64,000 bases of DNA from Aphrocallistes beatrix (GCA_963281255.1 OY725506.1:477001-541000), one strand, 5' to 3'. Positions 19,082 through 29,529 are shown, counted from the stretch's first letter. Translations and numbers: made by a program. Notes: generated by a model not told the origin, from the letters alone.

Positions 19082-19510
19082 CTACCCTCAACCTCCCCCT
19101 CCACCCCCTATCGGTCCCTTCTTAGGGGGACGGTATGAACTGCCCCCTCCTCCTCCTCCCAGCGGTAAATATTTATTGGGGTGACTAAACGCATTTCGCT
19201 CTGATTTCGTCTTATGCTTATTCTCTGTTCGGTTTGTTTCGATTTGTTTCTCTCGAACGGATTGCTGTGCGGCGAATTCTTCTGCGGCTACGGAATAGCT
19301 TTCTTGTAGTTTCTGTCTCTGTGATAACATCGATTCATATACGGCGTTCAGTTTGGAATTGTCCCTCTCATAAAGTCCGTCCGTGTCTGGGCTATTCTGA
19401 GAGGATCTACGAGCTAGTCGGGACCAGATCAGGTAGACTAGGCCTATTCCCACCAAAAGTAGAATAGCGTTTGATTGGGCAAAAGCGATAACTGACGAGA
19501 TAACCTCCAT
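19082..19510 (-). CDS. SELENOS: Selenoprotein S (VIMP) with UGA-encoded selenocysteine
   Basis: ER membrane protein that links p97/VCP to Derlins in ER-associated degradation. The frame from the ATG at 19510 is open for 140 codons to a TGA at 19090-19088, which is followed by GGG and TAG. The end therefore reads GGGGG-Sec-Gly-stop, as in vertebrate SelS (...GGUG). A protein of 142 residues would result. Seen: short N terminus, a membrane helix at about 12-29, a Gln/Glu/Lys-rich helical region at about 45-95, then YLPLGGGGGGSSYRPPKKGP, matching the Pro/Gly-rich SelS tail. Human SelS is 189 residues; this one lacks part of the N terminus and coiled coil. Plain ORF callers stop at the TGA. A SECIS candidate follows at 19054-18993. 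Confidence 0.88.
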
Positions 19511-21983
19511 CAGCTAACTGCTAACACAAACAAACAAACAAACAAACAGTAAGAAAGTATGGACTATCTTCACTCTAGATAAGGTATGGATAACATACAT
19601 GCTATGCTGACTTGAGCCGTATAAAAGCGGGACGCGGTATTGAATTTCGCGGGACATGGCGGAACCAATAGAAAATTATTAATCATAGAATACAAAACAG
19701 CGGGATAAAATAGAGAAATTTCGGGTAAAATCGGGACACTCGAGAAAATTAGCTCAACAAAAGGGTGAAAAAAGCGGGACGTCTCGCCAAAAACGGGACA
19801 GTTAGCATGTATGGATAACAATGACACTACCCGGACAAAAGTATCCGAACACCACAAAGTTTTCAATACAAATACGTCGAACAAAAGTGGGTTTATTTAT
19901 ATGGACTCAAATTGTTAGAAAACTCACATTGTATTTCAAATTCGTTAGCTACATATTCTAAATTCTCATTTTTGAGAGCTTCAATGCAATTACTAATTCC
20001 CAAGTTTAGAAATATCAACTTTGATTCCTGAAGGACTTGTATCCCTAGTCACTGCCAGTATTCTGATCAATGCACAGGAATGACAAAATCCTGAAAACGG
20101 GAAACCTAGAAACTAACAAATCAAACATCATAAGGAGTTCTAATATTCTGAAGTTTTGGAATGAGTTAATTTTAGAAGTAAAGGTTGATTCTATAATTAG
20201 AAAGCATTGACCTGTGTTTGGTTCAATACCTGATTATCACACCTCTGTTTACGTTGAAACAAACATTACAAAGCTTTATGATCGGAGCTACTGTGACAAA
20301 CGATAAAATTAGAAAAATAGTTCTGGACTAAGGATGCACTCTGTTTACGAGATAAGCTAACAAACAACTAACTCTATACAGTAGAACCTCATTAATACTA
20401 ACACCAGGGAACTGTAGAAATATGTTCGTATTATCCAGTATTCGTATCAACCGTAAATATTCCGCTTTCGTTAACTAAAATCAGTGTTTCATACAGGATT
20501 TGCAGCAAGGGTGGAAATCTGGGATATCTAAATACCCAAGCGTGACAGGTACTAAATCATATCTCTTCATTTTATTTCTAGGGGGGTACATGAATGAGCA
20601 GGAGGGCAAGTACTCCATATCACCCCCTGTTTGAAACTCTGATAATATGAAGAGCATCGAAGATGGGGAACCTTGATTATCTCTAATGTTTATATTTTGT
20701 GTATACTATCATAGAATGTTGAACGTGCATGGTCTTATCGCTAACTACTACGGAAGTTTGCTGTATATTTCTAAAATTAAGACAATAAAAATATATTTTT
20801 ACTGGTTACAGGTTTCTTATTACTTTTATTTTCAGAAATTGGCGCCTATGAGAATCTATTTTTATATCCAATAAGTCTATCAATTCTCATTTGTTCTTTC
20901 AAGGAATGCTTCAAGATGTAACTTAGTATAGTTTGAATGGAAATGTTAACGTAACGTGTGCAATGCTTTTGATAGAACGGCTGCAAATGAAATACTTTCT
21001 ATTTATAGATTATACCCCACACTTTTTTTCACCGCCAAAAATTATTTAACGTAAATGAGTAAGAACTTTCCTAGTCTAAAGCGGGTTTTAATTCAAGTGA
21101 AATTTGGATTTGGCGATACAAACATTGTCTCTCTTTGATTAACTATTCCAGTTTCATCCCAATTAAGTGCACATATTTCAATTTACAGATGAATCAGTTT
21201 TTCATTCACTTTTATGCTCATTTAATATTTGTTAACTACGAGTATTCACTAAACAGTAATTGTCACAATTATTCCCAAATTCAGCAGTAAAGTAACTCAG
21301 TAGAACAGAACTTTATTCAGAACTCAGACAAAATACACAATTCAAGTTCAAGCTAGCATCTCTATCTCTAGAAGATAGAGTGGAGAGTAGAGTGGTGTGT
21401 TATAGGAGGAGTAGGGGTGAGTTGTAGAGGTGTGAAGATAGGAAGAGGTGAGAAGAGTAATTGAGCAGTTGCTGACACCTAGAGAAGTAGGACAGGTTAG
21501 GATGCATTGCATTCTACCATTCATGAATGAATGACACACGAAACTTAAGCCTGATGATTGATTGGTTCTCAGGAACCAATCAATTTCAATCCCAAATAGT
21601 CACTTCGATTGGATGCATTGTATAATGCATAGTCATGTATCTGTACAATAATAAAATAATCAAACTTCATTGGTTAGTACAATTTGTCACCTTTCTCGGC
21701 GAGGTGTGAAAATTCCGTTTTGATATTCGAACTCATTCCTGGACTGATTCTTATTTACCTGCATGTCAAATTTCATGATTCTAGCACTTCTCAATTCCAC
21801 AAACAATTCGCACAAACAAACAAAGTCATTTTGATATTAATATTTTATACCAATTTGATTGACTATCGTATTTCCCTGAATAATCGCCCGACGCTTCTTC
21901 TTTTCGTGCGCATGAAAACCCCGGCGATTATTTGGGAAATACAGTTTTACGTAATTAAATTCAGAACTAATACTCACCTTCAA
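19511..21983. other. First unit of the segmental duplication: 3' flank of NLR copy 1
   Basis: From about 19558 on it matches 29530-32263. It carries a 214-bp MITE absent from the other unit (19596-19809), a degraded Tigger-like end at 20379 (CAGTAGAACCTCATTAATAC) and the inferred last untranslated exon of the NLR transcript on the minus strand (acceptor CTCTAG near 21480, AATAAA near 21310). A stop codon lies just before a donor (GTGAGT) at 21972-21977. No other gene seen. Confidence 0.6.
19596..19809. mobile_element. MITE of the CATGCTA/CGGGACA family
   Basis: Flanked by the direct repeat TATGGATAACA (19585-19595 and 19810-19820). The ends are TACATGCTA and TAGCATG. The interior is rich in GCGGGAC motifs. 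The paralogous site in the second unit (near 29555) has no insert. Relatives: 44532-44694 and 48919-49107. Confidence 0.75.
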
Positions 21984-24900
21984 TTAGTCTTCCAATTCAA
22001 TCTGTATAGAACATTGTTCAGCTGACTGTTCGAGGAGTTCCAGCTGTTTCGGATCAGGTTTAGAAAGTTCAGATTTGGAAAGTTGGAGTTTTCTGATGTG
22101 TGGAGGTGTTAGGATTAGGTACTTGATCGGGAGACACGAGTCAGAACTGAGTTGGCAATCTTCAATCGCTAAACACCTAATGGCTGGATGGTAGTTTAGA
22201 CTGTGACATAGTACCAGCATTCCAGAGTCTCGTAATGGAGTGTCATAGAGTTTCAAGTAAACGAGTGACTTCATTTCTACTAAAGCTCTGTACCAGCAGC
22301 TCATATCATCAGGTGTGAAATCGCAATTGAACAGTTGTAACGATATCAAATAGGAACAGGTTGAAAACAAATCTAAGCAACTACTCCAGCTGTTGAACCT
22401 AATTCTGTTTAAATACCTTAAGCTGATCTCTCTCAGTGAAGTGGAATTCTCAGAAATTATTCGTATCAGAGAGTCTCGGTAGGATGGATTAGGAGATGAC
22501 GAGGAAAGAGAGAGTAGACAGAGGTATGTGATGGAACTGAGTCTAAGCAAGTATTGCAATGCTTCGTAGCTATCTCGTTTCGTCCACCAATAAAACTCTT
22601 TCAGCGAGGAGAGCGCTGATAGGTCAGATGTCACTGGGAGGAAATCGAGGAAGTCCATAATGTACAGTCCATTGAGTGGATTGTCTGTTATTAATTCATG
22701 AATAACCGACCAATCAGAATCTTTCGACTTGGGACTATAGTACAGATCGTGCAATGACGTAAATTGATTGGACAAGTTCAGTAGCATTGAATGGTTCATT
22801 GGAGATCGATCTAACTTCAAACTTCCAGTGAATTGGTTGTGTGAAGGGAACAGCAGCTGAGAATCGTTACAAACTGTCAGGTCGGAATCTGTGAAGTCAA
22901 TGCAAATTCTGGTGTCAGTAGGTAGAGTGGCAGAGGAGAGCAGTTCAGTGTAGGAAAGGATGGTGTCGAAGTCTTTCCTAACAAACTCTAGTGCTAGATA
23001 ATCGAGATGGCACGAGGAAAGTTGAGTAAGGAGAAAATGGAACTGTCCAGCGTTAACAAAATTGGAATCAATATATAGGACACGAAAGTCATGAACATAT
23101 TCCAATGACTGTGTGAAACAATGCCATTCATTCGGAGAGACAGTGGACCTGAAATATAGGTAGAGAGGGTGATGGAACTTCTCTTTGAAATGTGCGAAAT
23201 GTTTAGGAATGGAATCTGAACAGTTTATTTCGCTAATAACGGTGCATAATAGGAGGAATGACTGAGTAAATTCCTTCCAACCTGAAATGTCAATTATTTC
23301 TGACTCAAAGCACAGCTTATGAATCACGGGCACATCAGAGAATGACATCGGTTTAGGGAGTGTGTGTCTGCAGAGAATAGGCGTCAAGCGACCGGCGTTA
23401 TGTTTCAAGATGCCACTCACAAACCTAATCACCATCTTGTACATGGACAGGTATTGGACAGAGGAAGTTATGTAGCGGAAAATAAAACATTGGTTCGTCC
23501 AGGAGTTGGCACAAATTGAATAGGCGGCCATGAACTCTTGTATTGTGAGGTGTTGAAAAGTCCACACCTTCACACGATTACCGTAACGACCCATTTTCAT
23601 ATGTGCCTGCATCAGACCGAGACGCTCGCTGTTCACTTTCGTGTCTCCGATCTTTAATAGAATGCTTTTATCGGAGTTGAGATCTCGATCAAAAATGCCC
23701 TTGTTTGCTTCCTTCCCGATGGCACGAATACATTTCTTGATTCCTGGGTGGAATTTGGAGAAATCACAGACTTTGCTGTGCTCCTTTAGGCCCATACGGG
23801 ATAACTGGCGCCTAATCATGTACACAATCAGCTGGGTGTAAATATGGGAAAGCGTGAAAGTCAGGATAGACTCGGACTCGTTGAATAGAGCGGTGAACAA
23901 GCTCGCATTCACTGGGATCAGAGAAAGCTGTTCGATTTCTTCATGCCGATACAACATTTCGTTAACGTCGTTCAACTTGGGAACGGTTTCAATGCGCTTT
24001 TCGAAATACAGGTCTCGGTTTTGTGGAGAGAAACCGAGAACCTGGAAATGTGCGTCCACACGGAATTGGGACTTCTCCTGAAGTTCGGACCACGCGTAAG
24101 GTCGGCTGGTTACGAGGACAGTGCTCAGCGGGAGGATGCGTCGCTTAAGCAAACAGTTCAATAGAGTCTCGTCGAATGGCACATCCCTTACAAACTCGTC
24201 GGCTCCGTCGAGGATAATCAGAAGTCCCTCTCCGTCCGATTTCACCAGCTGCTCAGAGAGGGGTTCGCTCCACTTCGCACCTGAAAACATGCTCAGTGAC
24301 AGCCAACACACGATGAAGTCGCTATCAACGATGTTCCCCGCTTCGTGTCTTGCCTCCTCGAGTTTGTGCCATTCAGGACTCCGGCACGGGATGGAGATAA
24401 CGTACCGGAAGTTAGTCAGTGTGCTGGTGCCGTACATGTACGCGAAATGCTTACAGAGAAAACTCTTGCCGCTTCCTGGACTGCCAATCAGACACCAGAG
24501 TTCATGACGGGAGGAGTCAAAAGTGGTCACTATCGAATCAAAGTCCACCACCTCGACCGATTTCTGGGCTACCTGACTGTGGATATTTCGGAGGAATTCA
24601 ATCTCTTCACAGCCGCTCTCTGCCCCTACTCTCTTCTCGGGACTCTCCACCTTGATCACGGTCAGGGGAATGTAGACGGATTCTATGGGGACGGGATCTT
24701 GATCGAGGATAACACTCACGTCCTTATTCTGAGTTCGGATGAACTCTCTCAAGCTCAACTGCCACACTACTAGCTCTGCCTTGTCATCACGGTCTATTTC
24801 TTCCAGGATTTGCTGGCGAAATTTCCCGCTACTCAAATTTTGGAATGTTGCTATATAACTGCGGACCTGGTTTGCTAGATCGTTCCGTTTCACGATTTCG

Positions 24901-25358
24901 AGGTCTTCGCAGAGATCCACCATGTTAGAGGTGATGACTCTGTTCTCAATGCATTGTTTTAACATGGACTTTGGTCCTGTATCGGAGTCAGTGTTAGCTA
25001 GCAGCATCCATTCTCGTGAGGCTATTCCCTGTGTTAACAGTTGGACAAACGTTTTCATGGATTTCGTTTCTTCTTTGTGCACTCTTTGCCTGTGACTCGG
25101 GTCGGACAGCCATTCTAGCTTCCTGGCTGTGTGAAGGATACTCCCACCGACACCTTGTAACGCTAAATCGAACGTGGAAGGATCGAATTGGTCCCATTCT
25201 TTCAGTGCATAGAGGAACTTAATGGGATCGTTTTTAGTTTCTTGTGCGATTCGTGCTGGTACTTCGATTGCGTTTTGAAGTTTAACGATGGTTTGAGGTG
25301 TCAATAATGGCTCAAGTTCTACGAACACTTTTATTTCGTTCTTTCTTTCGTCAGACAT
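21984..25358 (-). CDS. NLR-type protein, copy 1: death-fold-like x2, NACHT, LRR
   Basis: 1124 residues in one coding exon. Residues about 1-85 and 100-180 resemble two death-fold (DED/CARD-like) domains (second: NMVDLCEDLEIVKRNDLANQ). NACHT ATPase: Walker A IGSPGSGKSF (291-300), Walker B LLIILDGADE (379-388), sensor LVTSRP (415-420). A winged-helix-like region follows, with TFQHLTIQEFMAAY, then leucine-rich repeats from about 740 to the end. This is the plan of an intracellular pattern receptor that oligomerises on ATP binding and recruits partners by the death fold. The ATG sits 6 nt after a CTCTAG acceptor, so a 5' UTR intron is likely; another donor follows the stop. Near-identical paralogue at 32264-35653. 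Confidence 0.85.
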   Translation of the reverse strand: MSDERKNEIKVFVELEPLLTPQTIVKLQNAIEVPARIAQETKNDPIKFLYALKEWDQFDPSTFDLALQGVGGSILHTARKLEWLSDPSHRQRVHKEETKSMKTFVQLLTQGIASREWMLLANTDSDTGPKSMLKQCIENRVITSNMVDLCEDLEIVKRNDLANQVRSYIATFQNLSSGKFRQQILEEIDRDDKAELVVWQLSLREFIRTQNKDVSVILDQDPVPIESVYIPLTVIKVESPEKRVGAESGCEEIEFLRNIHSQVAQKSVEVVDFDSIVTTFDSSRHELWCLIGSPGSGKSFLCKHFAYMYGTSTLTNFRYVISIPCRSPEWHKLEEARHEAGNIVDSDFIVCWLSLSMFSGAKWSEPLSEQLVKSDGEGLLIILDGADEFVRDVPFDETLLNCLLKRRILPLSTVLVTSRPYAWSELQEKSQFRVDAHFQVLGFSPQNRDLYFEKRIETVPKLNDVNEMLYRHEEIEQLSLIPVNASLFTALFNESESILTFTLSHIYTQLIVYMIRRQLSRMGLKEHSKVCDFSKFHPGIKKCIRAIGKEANKGIFDRDLNSDKSILLKIGDTKVNSERLGLMQAHMKMGRYGNRVKVWTFQHLTIQEFMAAYSICANSWTNQCFIFRYITSSVQYLSMYKMVIRFVSGILKHNAGRLTPILCRHTLPKPMSFSDVPVIHKLCFESEIIDISGWKEFTQSFLLLCTVISEINCSDSIPKHFAHFKEKFHHPLYLYFRSTVSPNEWHCFTQSLEYVHDFRVLYIDSNFVNAGQFHFLLTQLSSCHLDYLALEFVRKDFDTILSYTELLSSATLPTDTRICIDFTDSDLTVCNDSQLLFPSHNQFTGSLKLDRSPMNHSMLLNLSNQFTSLHDLYYSPKSKDSDWSVIHELITDNPLNGLYIMDFLDFLPVTSDLSALSSLKEFYWWTKRDSYEALQYLLRLSSITYLCLLSLSSSSPNPSYRDSLIRIISENSTSLREISLRYLNRIRFNSWSSCLDLFSTCSYLISLQLFNCDFTPDDMSCWYRALVEMKSLVYLKLYDTPLRDSGMLVLCHSLNYHPAIRCLAIEDCQLSSDSCLPIKYLILTPPHIRKLQLSKSELSKPDPKQLELLEQSAEQCSIQIELED

Positions 25359-26096
25359 TTTGATCTAGAGTAATGAAATGATACTAAGTACAGTCATAGC
25401 CTACTATATATAAGGCCTAAGAGTAACTTAACCAGGGATGCGGTAGAAGATGGATGAAGAAATACATGAGCTGCCTTAAATCATTAACAAAGCACAATAG
25501 AGCTTAGGAATGTATTACCAGCATATATGAATATGGTGTCAAAGCACCCATATCCGTTGTTAAAATTTAGATTAGTCATCAAATGATTGTGCAACAGGTT
25601 ATATTTGGGTCAAATTTAGTGATTTTCAGAGGCCGTTTAAGGGAACTTCTAAGTGTTTTTAGTATAAGGTTTTTCGCATAGAACTGAGAAGTGAATGTGT
25701 TAATACTAAAAATTTGGAATTTTTCATGGAATGTTCTTACATTCCAGTGTAGCTATGGAAACGTGTTTTGGTCAGTTGGGGCTATATCTTGAAAACAGCG
25801 ATAGCAAGACATTCAAATATAATCCCATTTGATAGCAAATAGGCTACTTCCTATTAAGCTATAATACAATTTCTGTGTCTAAATTAAATGGTTTACGAGA
25901 TATTCGACAAATTACCAAATGTGGCCAATATGATAAATTGTCTAATAACTCGTAAATTATTGAATTAAGACATAGAAATTGTATTATAGCTTAATAGGAA
26001 GTAGCCTATTTGCTATCAAATGGCCGCCAGCGCGCAGCGCAAGTTAGCAAAGTGCGCTTTTCATTATAATATTCCTATTTACTAGTATTGATAGTA
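25359..26096. other. 5' UTR intron of NLR copy 1, proximal part
   Basis: Begins with the minus-strand acceptor CTCTAG directly before ATCAAAATG. Sequence shared with copy 2 stops at this splice site and resumes near 26063. It holds a palindrome (25828-26022) and a short GC-rich fragment (26018-26060, CCAGCGCGCAGCGCAAG) of the dispersed repeat. Confidence 0.6.
25828..26022. repeat. Imperfect inverted repeat, about 65-bp arms
   Basis: CATTTGATAGCAAATAGGC ... AATTTCTGTGTCTAA on the left mirrors AGACATAGAAATTG ... GCCTATTTGCTATCAAATG on the right, with a loop of about 65 bp. Absent from the copy 2 intron. Probably a MITE. Confidence 0.8.
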
Positions 26097-27436
26097 CAGG
26101 GGCATTCAATAAATACTAATCACGAAATATATTTCAATGAAAGAGTATTACAAACCCAGTCAACTCAATGCAATTATATACAACCATATTTTAACTCTAT
26201 AACAAAACTTAGAGGGAGTTGATTACTCCATTATTTCTCGAGTTTCAGTGATTTTAGATATCTACATTTTGGACTATCATACTATTTTGCATGGCTTCTT
26301 GTCCTAATTACTCTGAAATTGAGCAACGGACGTATGTCAAATTTCGCACTATCCTCGAAATCCCTCCAAAGTCTATTTATGAGGAGCTGGCAATGATATG
26401 TGGAGAAGATTCTCTATCATATTCAACTGTCAGAAGATGGGTAAACCTGTTCAGGGAAGGCAGGGCCTCTGTCCAAGACGCCCCTCGTCCTGGAGCACCA
26501 AAACTGGCGACCAACAGTGACAAATTGAGTGAGGTAAAGGAATACGTCGACTCTTTCCCCCATTCTTCGGTTGAGGACGTAGCTAACAATGTTGGCATTT
26601 CAACGGGAAGTGCACACACGATTCTGAAGTCGGAGTTGGAACTGAGGAAGGTCCAAGTGCGATGGGTACCGCATTGCCTGACTTCTCCACAAAAGGCCGC
26701 TAGACTCGAAATGGCCAAGGAAAACCTCACAATCTATGAATGGTGTGACCCAAGACGTTTATTAGAGATAGTAACAGGGGATGAAACTTAGATACAATTC
26801 AAGCCACCGATCAGAAAACAAGATGGCAGGGTATGGCTGAAAAAAGGAGAGGTACCCCCAGCTGTTTGTGTGTCCGACTTTCGTGCCCCGAAGGTCTTAT
26901 ACTGCATATTTTTCGATGGGCTAGGGCCTGTAGTCCAGATCCCTGTTCCCAAAGGCCAAACACTTACTGGACAATTCTACGCTGATGTTGTGTTACCTGA
27001 AGTTGAGAAATCGTACCTTAAGCGTCGTCCAAAGACTGGAACACGTGGTCTCAAAATTTTGCATGATAATGCCAGACCACATAAAACTTTGGCTGTCAAG
27101 CAAAAAATTAAAGATATGGGTATGCACGAAGTCCTGCACCCACCTTACTCCCCTGATATAGCCCCATGTGACTTCTGGCTGTTCAGAAAACTCAAAGATC
27201 ACCTCTCTGGACGCGAATTTGAAGATCGGCTCAGCCTTGGTCGGGCAATTTTCCAATACCTCGAAGTCATACCCAAGGATGAGTATAGGATGACGTTTGA
27301 AAATTGGATTAAAAGGCTAAATTCTGTTGTAAAGTATAAAGGAGATTACTTTGAACATTCTTAGTAAAAATCATCCAATTTACACAATTATTTTTTGTTT
27401 TGGTGGGGTGTGATTAGTATTTATTGAATGCCCCTG
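26097..27436 (+). mobile_element. Mariner element, 1340 bp, with 27-bp perfect TIRs and TA target duplication
   Basis: Terminal inverted repeats 26097-26123 and 27410-27436 (CAGGGGCATTCAATAAATAC...) are identical and flanked by TA. The encoded transposase is broken by one stop. The paralogous position in the second duplication unit (about 36995) is an empty TA site. Confidence 0.95.
26291..27364 (+). pseudogene. Mariner transposase, one in-frame amber codon
   Basis: DDE transposase of the mariner DD34D class. Frame 26291-27364 is 357 codons plus stop, interrupted only by TAG at 26789-26791. An N-terminal paired-type helix-turn-helix region (LSYSTVRRWVNLFREGRASV) is followed by the catalytic motifs IVTGDET, HDNARPH and SPDIAPCDFWLF, with 34 residues between the second and third Asp. 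The stop falls just after GDET, where mariners have Trp (TGG), so a single G-to-A change would explain it. Everything else, including both TIRs, looks intact: a very recently silenced copy. It lies antisense in the inferred 5' UTR intron of NLR copy 1. Confidence 0.9.
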
Positions 27437-27448
27437 TATGTAACTTAC

Positions 27449-28478
27449 TTGACGTATCTCGAGATGCGAATAGTCAGTTGGAATGTGTGCGCTGATCAAT
27501 GATAAACTCAATCTAAATATAGAAGAAATGGATAAATTTAACAATAAAGTAAGGCATGAGTTTCTCAATACTATGGATAAAGTTTAAAATAGAATTTAAC
27601 TAATAAACTAGAGAATAACTAACTGTATAAAGTGGTTCCCAACCTGGTGTCTAGGGACCCCTTAGTGGTCCACAGAAGATATCAGGGCAACACGAAAACT
27701 GTATTACGGTTATAGGAGGGTGACAGAATATAGGAAAATTGTTATAAGGGATCTACAGCCAAGAAAGGTTGAAAACCGCTGCTCTAGAAAATGCTGAACC
27801 TTTCTATTCTGGTGGTAAATGAGGTGAAAATTAATTAGCGATCTGGCTACTATTCCAGGATAATACGGTTCCGGTATATACTGAGAATTATCATAGATAA
27901 ATTAATCATATTTTAACACCTTCGATATAAATTCGTACTTAAGAGAGAAACTAGAACTCAACGGTTAATTTAGGATATTCCACCATGCAAATGTCAAATT
28001 TCACGCTTAGAAAGCTATTCTATCAATATTTCTCGAAATTTTGAAATAGTTACTTTTTCAATCTCCCTAGTCCCTCATTAAATCCCGAAGTTTACATGAG
28101 ATTTCTATTTATAGATTGAATCTTCGATATTATCGACTACTATCGTCTATTTTTAGAGTCTATAGACGAATATTTTCAACATTTCAGGTTAATTTTAGCG
28201 GTTTTGCATAATTTCTCTATAATTTAGCTTAAAAAGTGGTTAGTAGTGAATATGCTTAAGAGTATTACTAAGCACATCAAATCCTGTTTACTTAAAATTA
28301 TAATTAAAAAGAATGAACTCACTTGCTTCGTGTTTAAATCGTAGAATTATCTGTGAAATCTTTTGGATAAATCGTATTTGCGTTTTGCGAAAAGGCTCGA
28401 TTGATTGTGAAATCGTTTCGAAGTCTCGAAAGGTTTGTGAGATTGTGTCTCGAAAAGTCTCGAATATTTTCAATGTTG
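27449..28478 (-). promoter_or_regulatory. Inferred 5' UTR exons of NLR copy 1
   Basis: On the minus strand a candidate exon 27512-27449 has acceptor TATATTTAG and donor GTAAGTT; another, 28478-28323, has acceptor GCAATACAG and donor GTGAGTTC. Both signals are conserved in the second unit (near 37007-37070 and 38860-39016). The intron 27448-25365 would contain the mariner. This comes from splice motifs and conservation only; no transcript evidence. Confidence 0.35.
27630..27780. mobile_element. hAT-type MITE, copy in first duplication unit
   Basis: AGTGGTTCCCAACCTGGTG ... GGTTGAAAACCGCTG then CTCTAGAA. Orthologous to 37193-37334 in the other unit; the left flank is rearranged here. Confidence 0.7.
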
Positions 28479-28737
28479 CTGTATTGCAGGTTTGAAGATA
28501 GTGATACAGTCTATTTCTCTATTTATCTAAGCCAGATGGCTGTGATGAGAGTTCAATGAGATTAGTAAAGGAGTGATTTAGGAATTAACTAGGTTTACAG
28601 GTCAATGGTTCTAATGCAGATTCCTCATCAAGTCATAACCACTAGCTAGTCTCATGTTTCCAAGAAGATTATTGCTTTGATAAGAATTCTAGAATTTTCT
28701 AATCAGCTAAGGAATCTTTGTACCACGTGGATGTAGT
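28262..28737. repeat. Conserved end block of duplication unit 1
   Basis: About 98% identical by eye to 38799-39276, far better conserved than the DNA just inside it. Homology between the units stops after GAATCTTTGTACCACG. Contains one inferred 5' UTR exon of the NLR gene. Confidence 0.7.
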
Positions 28738-29529
28738 GACATCAGACCTGGGACACATTATTAATTAAACCCCCTCACAACCTCGAATATCCAATAAACC
28801 ACATTCTATTTGGAGCTTGTCGTTATCGTTACGGGCTGATTTGGTTAATAGGAAATGATTTTCCTGTCTGTAACTCTGACACTGATTGGTGCTCATTGCA
28901 TCTATCTGTGAAGTGGACTCTCTACCGTCATTAGCAGTTGCATTGAGAACTTCGTTGACGCGTTTTGTTCGTTATTGCAGTGAAAGGCAACTTCTGGAAG
29001 AATGTCGGACAAGATTCCTTGGGGAACTGAGATCTAGAGTTAGCATCTGTCCACCTGCTTGAACAGCTGTGCATCTCTACCAGACCATCCTCTTGGGTGG
29101 TAAGGGGAGGAGTGGCGTTTTTCAATTCCCACCACTTGCACAGATTTCTGACTTACACACGATGAACTCAAAGGACTGGCTAAAAGTGGTCGTCACGTAC
29201 ACGTGGCTGCTGTTACTGACATCTTGATTATTTTCCGCAAGGCTAGTCAGTTGAGTAAATATACCATAACAAACACAAACGATGATATGCGCATGCGCAC
29301 TCGACTTTTCAATACCTCTGCTCTTGGCTCAATTTGCCTCTAACTGGATGTTTCCATCTGTGTGTCCCACTCTAATCAGCTCAACTGAACGGGTCCTGTC
29401 TATCGGGCTTCCAATAGCCACAGAAACAAGTCAGCATTAATGTTGTGTGTAAAATGCACAGAGGGAAGGTTCCAATTGAAAAAAAAGTCGCCCAGACATT
29501 CATCTTGAGAGTATGCTTCACAGTCCGGA
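28738..29529 (-). other. Unique spacer between duplication units, possible coding exons
   Basis: Not repeated elsewhere in the window. The minus strand has short frames with coding character: about 29515-29400 (DCEAYSQDECLGDFFFNW...), 29390-29330 (RSVELIRVGHTDGNIQLEAN), 29230-29160 (SNSSHVYVTTTFSQSFEF) and 29130-28985 (SCSSRWTDANSRSQFPK). Several end near GT donors. They may be exons of an extracellular protein gene or relics of one cut by the duplication. I could not join them into one model. Confidence 0.3.

Noticed and set aside
19088-19510. Selenoprotein K instead of S, or a plain protein ending at TGA
   Set aside because: SelK is shorter and ends GGUGR; here a helical region and the RPPKKGP tail with G-Sec-G-stop match SelS, and a SECIS-like loop follows.
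21348-21539. 63-codon minus-strand frame downstream of NLR copy 1
   Set aside because: It lies in the inferred last untranslated exon, after the NLR stop codon, next to AATAAA; codon content is low complexity Ser/Thr/Tyr.
23641-25222. Plus-strand frames of 60-142 codons opposite both NLR genes
   Set aside because: They are antisense shadows of the NLR coding exons, identical in both copies because the DNA is identical.
28313-28495. 60-codon plus-strand frame conserved at 38851-39033
   Set aside because: Conservation reflects the duplicated DNA block as a whole; no start context, family or splice support. A minus-strand 5' UTR exon of the NLR gene explains the region better.
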